From assembly GCF_010550245.1 (NCBI RefSeq), contig NZ_JAAGLU010000015.1:1-64000 (forward strand): DNA of 64,000 nucleotides, in the 5' to 3' direction. Under the pieces are notes generated by a model. The model did not search any database. It was not told where the DNA came from and saw nothing but the letters and a program-made list of their open reading frames with translations. How positions within the stretch are numbered: position 1 is the stretch's first letter; every line of letters starts with the position of its first letter. The stretch is from Streptomyces sp. SID12501. GTDB taxonomy: Bacteria > Actinomycetota > Actinomycetes > Streptomycetales > Streptomycetaceae. The position numbers were made by a program, and so were the translations under genes. This document shows positions 33,660-41,814 of this stretch, one piece after another.

Positions 33660-34721
33660 ATGGGACTGACAGTGATGTCCGGGAACGGACACACCTGGCG
33701 GCTCACCGAGCAGATCGGCAGCGGCTCGGAAGGATTCGTGTACGGCGTCGACGACGCCCGCCCCCTCGTCGCGAAACTCGTCCCGGACCCGCCCGACCCC
33801 GAGGCCTACCGGCGTCGAGTGGTCCGCCTGGTGCGCCAGCGCCGCGAACCCCGTACCGTCGGCCTGCTGTCCGCACCCGTCCGGCTGGCCTGGCCGCTGG
33901 TCCCGGTCCGCACGGCGGACGGCGATGACGCGGACCGCGTCGACGGTTACGTGATGACCGACATGCGGCACGCCTACCAGCCGTTCAGCCACCTCCTCAG
34001 CACCTCCGCCCGCCGTACCCACCTGCCCCGGGCGACCTGGGCGACCGCCCTGCGCGCCGCCCTCGCCCTCACCGGGCTGTTGGCCGAACTGCACGCCGAG
34101 GGCTATGTGGTGGGCGACCTCAAGCCCGACAACCTCTGGGTCGACGAGACCGGCCGGGTCGGTATGGCGGACGTCGACTCGTGGCAGTTCACGGACGGCC
34201 GCGAGGTGTTCCCGGGCCGGATGCGCACCCCCGGCTACACGGCACCCGAACGGATCGGCGCCCCCGCCGGCACACCGCCGGACACCGCGTCCGACGATTT
34301 CGCCCTGGCCGTCCTGGTCCACCAGCTCCTCATGGCCGGCCTGCACCCCTTCGCCGGCCACCCGGCGGACGGCGGCGACTACCTGTCGTACGACGACAAC
34401 GTGCTGCACGGCCGCTGCCGGATCACCGACCGTACGTCGGTGCTGCTGCCCCGTTCCGTACCGCCCGCCGACCTGCTGCCGAGAGGACTCGCAGAGCTGT
34501 TCCGGAGGGCGTTCGGGGACGCGCACCGACGTCCTGCGGCGGCCGAGTGGGCCGGGGCACTCGCGGCCGAACCGGCCCCCGGCCGACTGAAGGTGTGCCG
34601 GGTGAACGCCCGCCACATCCACACCGTGGAACGGCCGTGGTGCCCATGGTGCGACCAGGCCGAACGGGGCGACGACAGCTACCCCGACGATCCGCAGGAC
34701 GATCCTCAGGAGGAGGCATGA
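33660..34721 (+). CDS. Serine/threonine protein kinase-like protein with zinc-ribbon end
   Basis: A 353-residue kinase-fold protein. Present are a glycine loop (IGSGSEGFVYGVDD, ~18), the ATP lysine in PLVAKLVPD (~37), a catalytic loop VVGDLKPDNLWVD (~150; D, K and N kept, HRD His/Arg replaced), and a metal site ADVDSWQF in place of DFG (~170). TPGYTAPE is the activation-segment end. The GD-LKP-N / DVDSWQ style matches kinases accompanying vWA and PP2C proteins. The C-terminus has HIHTVERPWCPWCDQ, a possible zinc ribbon. I set the start at ATG 33660 (AAGGG upstream); a GTG at 33654 is possible. It probably phosphorylates operon partners. Confidence 0.83.
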   Translation: MGLTVMSGNGHTWRLTEQIGSGSEGFVYGVDDARPLVAKLVPDPPDPEAYRRRVVRLVRQRREPRTVGLLSAPVRLAWPLVPVRTADGDDADRVDGYVMTDMRHAYQPFSHLLSTSARRTHLPRATWATALRAALALTGLLAELHAEGYVVGDLKPDNLWVDETGRVGMADVDSWQFTDGREVFPGRMRTPGYTAPERIGAPAGTPPDTASDDFALAVLVHQLLMAGLHPFAGHPADGGDYLSYDDNVLHGRCRITDRTSVLLPRSVPPADLLPRGLAELFRRAFGDAHRRPAAAEWAGALAAEPAPGRLKVCRVNARHIHTVERPWCPWCDQAERGDDSYPDDPQDDPQEEA

Positions 34722-35380
34722 CGACCCGCCCTTCAGCGACGACCCACCTCTCCGTCGCCCGCACCCTGGACCACTGCACCGTCCTCGGCCCCGGCAGCCG
34801 CGCGGTCGTCTGGGTACAGGGCTGCCCGCTGCGCTGCCAGGGTTGTGTGGCCGCGGAGACCCTGCCCTTCGAGGGCGGCACCAGCCGGTCGGTCGCCGAA
34901 CTCGCCGACTGGCTGTGCCGGTTGGACGGCATCGAGGGCGTCACGTTCTCCGGCGGTGAGCCGTTCAGCCAGGCCGGGGCACTGGCCGAACTGCTCGACA
35001 CGGTACGGGAGCGGCGCCCGGACTTCGGCGCAATGGCGTACTCCGGCTTCCGTCACGAGGCGCTTCGGCGCGGCGGCCCGGACCGGCTCGCCCTGCTGGC
35101 ACGGCTGGACCTGCTGGTCGACGGGCCGTACGTCGCGGCCCGGCACGGCAGTCTGCGCTGGCGCGGCTCGGACAACCAGCGGCTGATCCCGCTCACCGAC
35201 CGCTACACGCGGGCGCCGGCCGAGCCGGACACGACCGCCGGGGTCGAACTGTCGGTGGACGCCGACGGATCGCTCTCCTGGGCCGGGGTGCCACCGACTC
35301 CCGGATTCCGGGAGGGACTTGAGGAACAGCTCGCGGCGCGGGGGTTCGTGCTGCACACCGAGGCACGGAGGGAACGATGA
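34718..35380 (+). CDS. NrdG-like radical SAM protein
   Basis: A 220-residue radical SAM protein of the activase (NrdG/PflA) size class. The 4Fe-4S motif is GCPLRCQGCV (C-x3-C-x2-C, about 35-42), GVTFSGGEPF is the SAM-binding GGE motif, and VDGPYV follows. It should cleave S-adenosylmethionine to install a glycyl radical or modify a partner. No glycyl-radical enzyme lies nearby, so it probably acts on another operon protein. It is unusual within a vWA/kinase/GTPase set. ATGA overlaps mark both ends. Confidence 0.87.
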   Translation: MTTRPSATTHLSVARTLDHCTVLGPGSRAVVWVQGCPLRCQGCVAAETLPFEGGTSRSVAELADWLCRLDGIEGVTFSGGEPFSQAGALAELLDTVRERRPDFGAMAYSGFRHEALRRGGPDRLALLARLDLLVDGPYVAARHGSLRWRGSDNQRLIPLTDRYTRAPAEPDTTAGVELSVDADGSLSWAGVPPTPGFREGLEEQLAARGFVLHTEARRER

Positions 35381-36807
35381 GCGGATCACCGAAGTACAGC
35401 AGCGTCCGCGTCGCCGCGGCGTACGCCCAGCAGGAGGCGGCCGAGCGCCTGCGCCGGGAGGAGCAGCGCCGGGCCAGGGAGCGCGAACGGGCCGCCGAGC
35501 GGGCCCGGCTGGCCGCCGCCCGGCGGGAACGCGCCCGCGCCGAGGCGGCCCGGCGCCGGGTCGAAGTCGCCCGCAAGGAAGCCGAGTTGGCGGCCCGCCG
35601 GACGGCCGAACAGGGCGCCCGGGTGGCCCGGACACAGGCGGAGCAGACCCAGGCCGACGAGCGCGGTCTCGCCGAGGTGCGGGAGCTGATCGCCGAGGCC
35701 CAGCGGTCCGGCGCCCGGACCGACATCGGTTCCCTGGAGCGGCAGTTGGCCGGGCTGCGGGAGCGGGCCGCCCGTGGGGAGCGGCTCAGGGACGCGGTGG
35801 AGGAACTGCGCGGCCGGGTCGTGAGCCTGCGTGGTACGGCGCCCGGGGACCGTACGGACGACCGCGCCGCTGTACTGGCCGGGCTGGAGCGCCGGTTGTC
35901 CGCCACCGGGCCGGACGGCGCCGCTCTCGACGCGGACGGCCACCGGAGCTGCACCGACCTGCTCGACCGGCTGCGCGCGGCCACCGGCCCGGGCCTGGAG
36001 GTCCGTTTCGAGGCCCTGATCGGCACGGTCGAACACGCCCTCGCCCGGCATGCGGCGACGGTCACGGAGGCGGTGCGCGCCGCGGAGGAGCAGGACCACG
36101 CGGAAGCCGAGCGGCAGTCCCGCGCGGAGCAGGAGCGCGCGGCGGCCGAGGCGGCGGAGCGCGAGCGTGCCGAGGCCCTTGAGGCGGCCCTCGCCGAGGC
36201 CGCCGAGCGGCTGGACGTCGTACGCCCGGCGGCCGAGAGCGTGGTGGGCACGGCCGCCGGTCTCGGTGACCCGGGCCTCGCCGACGAGATCGGGGGCGCG
36301 CTGCGCGCCGTCACCGAGGCCCTGACCGCGCGCTCGGCGGCCGAGGCTCTGACAGCGGTCACCGAACTGGAGGGGAGACTCCCCGACGCGGAGGCCCGGC
36401 TGGACGAACTGGAGCTGGCCTACGACCGGCGCCGGGACCTGGTGGCGGCGCTCCGGGACGCCATGACCGACGAGGGGTTCGCCTTCGAGGGCGGCGAGGA
36501 CGAGGACGGCAGCTTCCGGCTGCGCTTCGTCCGGCCGACCGGGGCGACGTACGAGACGACGGTCGCCAGCGAGAGCGACGGCACCCCGTTGCTCGTCTAC
36601 CACGTGCAGGGCGAACCCGATGTGACGCTGAGCGCCCCGCAGGACGAACCGGTGTGCGACACCACGGAGGCGCTGCTGGAGCGCGTGCACGAGGCGTTGG
36701 GCGACGACGGCTTCGTGCCGGGTGAGATCACCTGGGACGGCAAGCCGCCGGGCCGACGCGCCGAACCGCTGCCCCGGGAGACGTCCTGGCGGTGGACGAA
36801 GCCATGA
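35377..36807 (+). CDS. Coiled-coil protein with C-terminal globular domain
   Basis: A 476-residue protein. Residues ~15-110 form an Arg/Ala/Glu-rich coiled coil (ERLRREEQRRARERERAAER) and a second one covers ~215-275. The C-terminal ~115 residues are globular (DRRRDLVAALRDAMTDEGFA, FRLRFVRPTGATYETTVASE). I do not recognise the family. The layout fits a scaffold or tether for the operon complex. Start and stop both overlap neighbours by four bases. Adjacent to the ClpB-like ATPase, it could be its substrate adaptor. Confidence 0.7.
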   Translation: MSGSPKYSSVRVAAAYAQQEAAERLRREEQRRARERERAAERARLAAARRERARAEAARRRVEVARKEAELAARRTAEQGARVARTQAEQTQADERGLAEVRELIAEAQRSGARTDIGSLERQLAGLRERAARGERLRDAVEELRGRVVSLRGTAPGDRTDDRAAVLAGLERRLSATGPDGAALDADGHRSCTDLLDRLRAATGPGLEVRFEALIGTVEHALARHAATVTEAVRAAEEQDHAEAERQSRAEQERAAAEAAERERAEALEAALAEAAERLDVVRPAAESVVGTAAGLGDPGLADEIGGALRAVTEALTARSAAEALTAVTELEGRLPDAEARLDELELAYDRRRDLVAALRDAMTDEGFAFEGGEDEDGSFRLRFVRPTGATYETTVASESDGTPLLVYHVQGEPDVTLSAPQDEPVCDTTEALLERVHEALGDDGFVPGEITWDGKPPGRRAEPLPRETSWRWTKP

Positions 36808-38954
36808 GCACGGTCGACTTCACCAAGAGCGAGAACAGCGAGAACAGCGAGAACAAGGACGCCGGTACGGGGCCCGTCACCGCCGACGGCATGATGCCCC
36901 TGTGGGCGGTGTCGCTCGGCTGGGAGCTGCGACGCGGCCGTCAGGTGATCGTCGACGGGCAGATCCGGGACCGCTGGTGGTTCGAGGACCGACCCGCCTC
37001 CTTCCGGGAGCTGGTCGCCGGGGTGCTGGAGGCGCGCGGCGCCGATGTGGTCGGCTGGTGGGACCCGGTGGCCGGGCTCACCTTCCCGCTGCCGGGCCAC
37101 GCGGAGCGCTTCGCCGAACTGGAGGCGAACCGTACCCGGGGCAACGCCGGCGACCGAAGAGAGCAGCGCCGCCGGGGCGACGGCGGCGACCAAGGGGAGC
37201 CGCGCTACCGGGGCAACGGCGAAGACCGAGGAGAGCCGAGCCGCCGAGACGACAGCAACGACCGAGAAGAACCACGCCGCAGAGGCAACGGCGAAGACCG
37301 GGGAGAGCCGCGCCCCTGGGAGAGCCGGAGCGCACCCGGGGACGACGGCGGGCGACAGGCCGACCCCCGTACCCGGCGCGGTGTCGAGCGCGACCGCGAC
37401 CGGTCGGACCTGCTCGCGCCCCGGGCCGCCGGCCGGCCGACCAACTTCGAGGACGTCGTGGCGACCGTGCACCGGCTCGTCTCCTCCCCCGACGCGGCCA
37501 CCGCCTTCGTCTTCCAGGACGTCGACCACCAACTCCCGTCCGGCCAGCCGGAGTCGAATCGCGGCTACCTCCGGCTGCGCGACGCGATGGCGGCCGCCGT
37601 GACGCCCCGCTCGCCCCTGGACGGCCGCCGCCCGCACGCCCGCAACGCCGTCCTGTGCGCGGTCGGTGACGTGGGTCGGCTGCCCGGCTGGTTCCACCTG
37701 GAGGACCCCCGGATCGCCACCCTGCACATCGGCCCGCCGGACCCCAGCGAGCGCCGCCTGTGGCTGACCTGGCTGCGCGGCGACTTCAACGGCGCCCCGG
37801 ACGCCACGCGCCACGACATCGAGGCCCTGGTCGGTGCGACCGACGGCATGTCCGGCTGGGACATCGACGCGCTCGCCCGGACCTCGTGGCTGCGCGACGC
37901 GCCCCTGCAGAAACCGGACAAGCTCCTGGAGCTGCACCGGCTCAACGTGAGCGTCGACCCGTGGACCCAGTTGGACCGGGAGACCGTCGCCCGCGCAGGC
38001 GGCGTACTGGGCGCCCGGGTGGTCGGCCAGTCCAAGGCCGTCGACGCGGTGGCCGCCGCACTTCAAGCAGCCTTCGTCGGCATCGACTTCGGCGGCTCCG
38101 GCACCGCCCGCCCCCGGGGCGCGTTCTTCTTCGTCGGCCCGACCGGCGTCGGCAAGACCGAACTCGCCAAGGCGGTCGCGGAGTTGATGTTCGGCGACCA
38201 GAGCGCGTACGCCCGCTTCGACATGAGCGAGTACCAGCAGGAACACGCGGCCGAGCGGCTCGCGGGCGCACCGCCCGGCTACATCGGCCACGAGCAGGGC
38301 GGTGAGCTGACCCGCCGGGTCCAGGAACGGCCGTTCAGCGTCCTGCTCTTCGACGAGATCGAGAAGGCGCACCCCCGGGTGCTGGACAAGTTCCTCCAGA
38401 TCCTTGAGGACGGCCGCCTCACCGACGGCCGCGGCCAGACCGCGTACTTCTCCCAGTGCCTGATCATCTTCACCTCCAACACGGGCGCGGAGGCGGTCCA
38501 CGGCCTGCTGTCCGAAGGCGGCGAAGAAGTGCCCTACACCACCCTGGAGGCCCACTTCACCCGGGCCGTGGAGGAGAAGTTCCGGACGATCGGCCGGCCG
38601 GAGATCTACGGCCGGCTCAAGCCCGGCGTGGTCGTCTTCGACATGCTGCGCCGCGAGCACATCGTGAAGATCGCCGACCGGCTGCTGGGCCAGCTCACCG
38701 AGTCCGTCCGCGAACGCCACCAGGTCGAACTGGTCCCCGACCCGGACACCCTGCACCCCTGGATCACCGAGCGGATGAGCGACCCGGAGCACCAGGCGTA
38801 CGGCGGCCGCCAGATCCGCAACGAGCTGGAGCGGCTGCGGGCGGCCGTGGTCGCCCACTTCCTGGCCCACCGCCCGCCCCCGGGCCGCCGGCTCCGGCTC
38901 GGCATCGAAGCCGACGGCACACCGTGGGTCAGGACCGAGGAAGGGAACGGCTGA
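36804..38954 (+). CDS. ClpB-like AAA+ ATPase with repeat insert
   Basis: A 716-residue protein. The C-terminal half is a Clp/Hsp100 D2-type AAA+ module: Walker A FVGPTGVGKTELAKAV (~445), YARFDMSEYQQEHAAERLAG, PPGYIGHEQGG pore loop, Walker B VLLFDEIEKAHP (~512), sensor 1 IIFTSNTGAE, and sensor 2 YGGRQIRNELER. A more degenerate AAA-like region without a clear Walker A occupies ~210-420. Residues ~112-172 are four degenerate 12-residue repeats (R-R-R-G-N-G-E-D-R-G-E-P) encoded by 36-bp units. It probably remodels or unfolds partner proteins, likely with the vWA protein. Confidence 0.85.
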   Translation: MSTVDFTKSENSENSENKDAGTGPVTADGMMPLWAVSLGWELRRGRQVIVDGQIRDRWWFEDRPASFRELVAGVLEARGADVVGWWDPVAGLTFPLPGHAERFAELEANRTRGNAGDRREQRRRGDGGDQGEPRYRGNGEDRGEPSRRDDSNDREEPRRRGNGEDRGEPRPWESRSAPGDDGGRQADPRTRRGVERDRDRSDLLAPRAAGRPTNFEDVVATVHRLVSSPDAATAFVFQDVDHQLPSGQPESNRGYLRLRDAMAAAVTPRSPLDGRRPHARNAVLCAVGDVGRLPGWFHLEDPRIATLHIGPPDPSERRLWLTWLRGDFNGAPDATRHDIEALVGATDGMSGWDIDALARTSWLRDAPLQKPDKLLELHRLNVSVDPWTQLDRETVARAGGVLGARVVGQSKAVDAVAAALQAAFVGIDFGGSGTARPRGAFFFVGPTGVGKTELAKAVAELMFGDQSAYARFDMSEYQQEHAAERLAGAPPGYIGHEQGGELTRRVQERPFSVLLFDEIEKAHPRVLDKFLQILEDGRLTDGRGQTAYFSQCLIIFTSNTGAEAVHGLLSEGGEEVPYTTLEAHFTRAVEEKFRTIGRPEIYGRLKPGVVVFDMLRREHIVKIADRLLGQLTESVRERHQVELVPDPDTLHPWITERMSDPEHQAYGGRQIRNELERLRAAVVAHFLAHRPPPGRRLRLGIEADGTPWVRTEEGNG
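37135..37325 (+). repeat. Coding 36-bp degenerate tandem repeats
   Basis: About four units, each encoding 12 residues such as EPRYRGNGEDRG and EPRRRGNGEDRG, form a highly charged linker inside the ClpB-like protein. Copy number is likely to vary between strains. Confidence 0.7.
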
Positions 38955-38958
38955 ACAC

Positions 38959-40626
38959 ATGCTCGGCATCGCCATCGGCCACCGCACGGCCCGCGTCGGC
39001 AAACTCGCCCCGGACGGCCGCACGACCGTGACGGTGACGGACCTGGCCGGCACGGACCCAGGCGCCGACCTCGCCACCGCGCTGGCCACGCTCCTCGCCG
39101 GAACCCCGGACGAGGAGGCGGTGCTCGGCCTGCCCGCGTCCGCCGACCGCGAGGCCGAGGCCCGCCTCCGCCGCGCCGCCGAGGACGCCGGCCTCCACGT
39201 CAGCAGAGTCGTCCCGGAGCCGGTCGCGGTGGCCCTGCACTACGGCGCGATCATCGAGGGCGTCCACTGCACGGTCCTGGTGGTCGACCAGTCCGGGCCG
39301 ACAGTGGACCTGACGGTCCTCACCATCACCCCCGACCTGACGGTGCACATAGTCACCACCCGTACCGAAGAGCTGACCGACGCCCTATCGGCAACGGCCC
39401 GGGAACTCACCGAGGCAGCCCCGGACGCCGTACTCCTCTCCGGCGACCTGTACTCAACCCCGTCCCACCGCACAGCGATCGAGAACCTCCCGGAGGCCCA
39501 GTCCCTGACGGTCCGCTGCACAACCCCGGAACAGGCCGTCGTACACGGCCTCCTACTCCTGGAGGACTTCGGCCTCCTACGCACAGAAAGGGGCCCGGCC
39601 CCGACGGGAACCCGCTTCCCCCCACCTCTGGAGGACCCGGAACCCCGCACTTCGCCCACGGCCGAGAAGGACCCCGAGCCAAAAAACACCCCAGCCGACA
39701 ACGCCCTGAAGGGGCGCGAGGAACTGCGCGACCAGCCCCCACCGCCCCGCACCGAACCCCCCACCGCAACCACCACTAAGGGGCGCGAGGAACTGCGCGA
39801 CCAGCCCCCACCGCCTCGCACCGAACCCACAACCGCAACCACCCCACCCACCTCCGCACCCGCACCCGCACCCGCACCCGCACCCGCACCCGCACTAGAA
39901 CCCGAGCCAACTCCCACCCCAATCCCCACCCCATCGGCCACCCTCCACTCCGTCCCCGTGACCCAACTCCAAGCCATCCGCCGAGACGACCACCTCCTCG
40001 TCCTCTGGGCCTGGCCCGACACCGCCCTCACCGCCCGCATCCGCTGGCGCCGCGAGGACACGACCGCGACCGGCAACGGCCCCCACGACGGCGACATCCG
40101 CTGTCAGCGCAGGGTCTACGAACACGACGGCGGCCTGGACCTCCCCGTAGGCCGAGGCGCAATCACCCTCACCGTCGAGGCCCTGGTCCCCGACGCCACC
40201 GTCGACACGGAAGGCGCCGCCTCCCTCCGTATCCCGGCCGAACCCCCCATCGTCGAGTACGAACCCTCCCTGCGCCGCCGCCTCACAGGCACCCGCATCG
40301 CGACCGTCACCTTCACCGCCCGGACCGGCTGCGACCTGCCCGCCCTCCGGATAGTCCACGCCCTCGGCCGCTACCGCCCCACCAGCACGGCCGAGGGCAC
40401 CGTCCTCCACGAGGTCCCCGCCCAGCGCCTCCCCACCGGCGTCCCCCTCGCCGTGGAGTTCCCCTTCCCCAGCACCCGGGGCCCCTCCTGGCTCGTCTGC
40501 TTCCCGGCGGACGGCCCGGACTCCGGCCTTGGACCCGGACCCGGCTCCGACCAGGACCGCGACCCCGAGAACGACAACGACATCGACCTCCGCCCCACGG
40601 CGCTGCACCGGCTGCGAGTGACCTGA
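38959..40626 (+). CDS. Reduced Hsp70/actin-like ATPase protein with Pro-rich linker
   Basis: A 555-residue protein. Residues ~1-215 are a shortened Hsp70-type nucleotide-binding domain: LGIAIGHRTARVGKL (phosphate 1), VVPEPVAVALHYGA (connect 1), CTVLVVDQSGPTVDLTVLTI (phosphate 2, without the usual D-x-G-G-G-T), DAVLLSGDLYSTPSHR (adenosine) and CTTPEQAVVHGLLLL (connect 2). Subdomain IIB and the substrate-binding domain are missing. Residues ~220-330 are a low-complexity linker containing a 69-bp tandem repeat and an Ala-Pro run. The C-terminal ~215 residues have two beta-sandwich-like modules (LLVLWAWPDTALTARIRWRR). ATP hydrolysis may be lost. It starts four bases after the AAA+ gene. Confidence 0.75.
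   Translation: MLGIAIGHRTARVGKLAPDGRTTVTVTDLAGTDPGADLATALATLLAGTPDEEAVLGLPASADREAEARLRRAAEDAGLHVSRVVPEPVAVALHYGAIIEGVHCTVLVVDQSGPTVDLTVLTITPDLTVHIVTTRTEELTDALSATARELTEAAPDAVLLSGDLYSTPSHRTAIENLPEAQSLTVRCTTPEQAVVHGLLLLEDFGLLRTERGPAPTGTRFPPPLEDPEPRTSPTAEKDPEPKNTPADNALKGREELRDQPPPPRTEPPTATTTKGREELRDQPPPPRTEPTTATTPPTSAPAPAPAPAPAPALEPEPTPTPIPTPSATLHSVPVTQLQAIRRDDHLLVLWAWPDTALTARIRWRREDTTATGNGPHDGDIRCQRRVYEHDGGLDLPVGRGAITLTVEALVPDATVDTEGAASLRIPAEPPIVEYEPSLRRRLTGTRIATVTFTARTGCDLPALRIVHALGRYRPTSTAEGTVLHEVPAQRLPTGVPLAVEFPFPSTRGPSWLVCFPADGPDSGLGPGPGSDQDRDPENDNDIDLRPTALHRLRVT
39709..39846 (+). repeat. Two 69-bp tandem copies of a dispersed element inside a coding region
   Basis: Each unit encodes about 23 residues beginning KGREELRDQPPPPRTEP. 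Both carry GGGGCGCGAGGAACTGCGCG plus ACCAGCC, matching the intergenic element near 18.53 kb except for one base. A simple GCACCC run encoding Ala-Pro (about 39856-39895) follows. Confidence 0.8.
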
Positions 40627-41814
40627 ATGGCCAGACGACTCACCTGCCCCTACTGCTACGAGACCTTCGCCCCGCGGGAGATCCGGTTCCGCTGCCACAG
40701 CCGGCTCAGCCGCACCCGCAAGCAGTGCGAGCGCCGCCGCGACCCGGTCCTCGACGAACGCTTCGGCAGGCGCCCCAGCCACGACGTGGGCCCGGACTTC
40801 GCCGCCGACGGCCGTAAGTCCACGGCGCTGTGCCCGGACTGCGACGGCGACACGACCTACCGCATCTGCCCGGTCTGCCACGTCGAACTGCCGTTGCAGT
40901 TCGGGATGGTGGAGAACCGGCTGATCGCGATGGTCGGCGCGCGGTCCTCCGGCAAGACGATCTACATGACCGTGCTGCTGCACGAGATGCGCAACAAGGT
41001 CGGTGAGGCCTACGGCGCCTCACTGATGGGCCTGGACGACGTCACCATGCGCCGCTACAGCTCGGAGTACGAGGACCGGCTCTACCGCGACCGGCAGATG
41101 TTCCCGCCCACGCAGACCGCGACGACCAACGCCAACCGGGTGGAACCGCTGGTGTTCCGGTTCGGGCTGCGCCGCAGGACGCTGTTCGGGGAGCGGGCGC
41201 AGCACAGCGTGCTGTCCTTCTTCGACACGGCGGGCGAGGACTTCAACAGCCGGGAGAGCGTGGAACTCAACACCCGTTATCTGACCAACGCGGACGGCAT
41301 CATCCTGCTGCTCGACCCGCTGCAGATGACGGGTGCCCGGGACAACGCGGCGCCCGGCACGGCGCTGCCCGCCCTGGACGGCATCGACCCGCCGATCAAC
41401 GTGCTGAGCCGGGTGAGCCGCCTGCTGCTGGCCGCGCGGGGCGGCAAGGCGGCGAAGGTCGACACCCCGATCGCGGTGGTCTTCTCCAAGATGGACGCCT
41501 TCTGGCATCTGATGGAGAACGGCAGCCCGCTGCGCTCACACGCACCCGCGCTCGGCCGTTTCGACGTCGACGACAGCCTCAGCGTCCACGAGGAGGTACG
41601 CCAGCGGCTCAGGGCGTGGGACGGCGTGCCCATCGACCAGTCTCTGGAGAACACCTTCGCCCGCTACCGGTACTTCGGCGTCTCCGCGCTGGGCCGCAGC
41701 GCCACGCCCGAGGCCCGGGTCGCCGACACCGGCATCCAGCCCTACCGGGTCGCGGATCCGCTGCTGTGGCTGCTGAGCGAGTTCGGTTCGGTGCCGAAGG
41801 AGGGCCGCGGATGA
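40627..41814 (+). CDS. TRAFAC-class GTPase with N-terminal zinc ribbons
   Basis: A 395-residue NTPase. The first ~90 residues carry zinc-ribbon cysteines (LTCPYCYETF, LCPDCDGD, RICPVCHVEL). The G domain follows: P-loop MVGARSSGKTIYMT (~104), the switch II DTAGEDF (~200), LLLDPLQ, and FSKMD (~287) as the NKxD-like specificity motif. I recognise this as the type of GTPase that accompanies GAP1-family proteins in actinobacterial conflict operons. It starts directly after the preceding stop. Its own stop overlaps the GAP1 start (ATGA). Confidence 0.85.
   Translation: MARRLTCPYCYETFAPREIRFRCHSRLSRTRKQCERRRDPVLDERFGRRPSHDVGPDFAADGRKSTALCPDCDGDTTYRICPVCHVELPLQFGMVENRLIAMVGARSSGKTIYMTVLLHEMRNKVGEAYGASLMGLDDVTMRRYSSEYEDRLYRDRQMFPPTQTATTNANRVEPLVFRFGLRRRTLFGERAQHSVLSFFDTAGEDFNSRESVELNTRYLTNADGIILLLDPLQMTGARDNAAPGTALPALDGIDPPINVLSRVSRLLLAARGGKAAKVDTPIAVVFSKMDAFWHLMENGSPLRSHAPALGRFDVDDSLSVHEEVRQRLRAWDGVPIDQSLENTFARYRYFGVSALGRSATPEARVADTGIQPYRVADPLLWLLSEFGSVPKEGRG

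Noticed and set aside
37135..39895. Repeats considered as CRISPR or minisatellite arrays
   Set aside because: Repeats are coding, in frame and contiguous without unique spacers.
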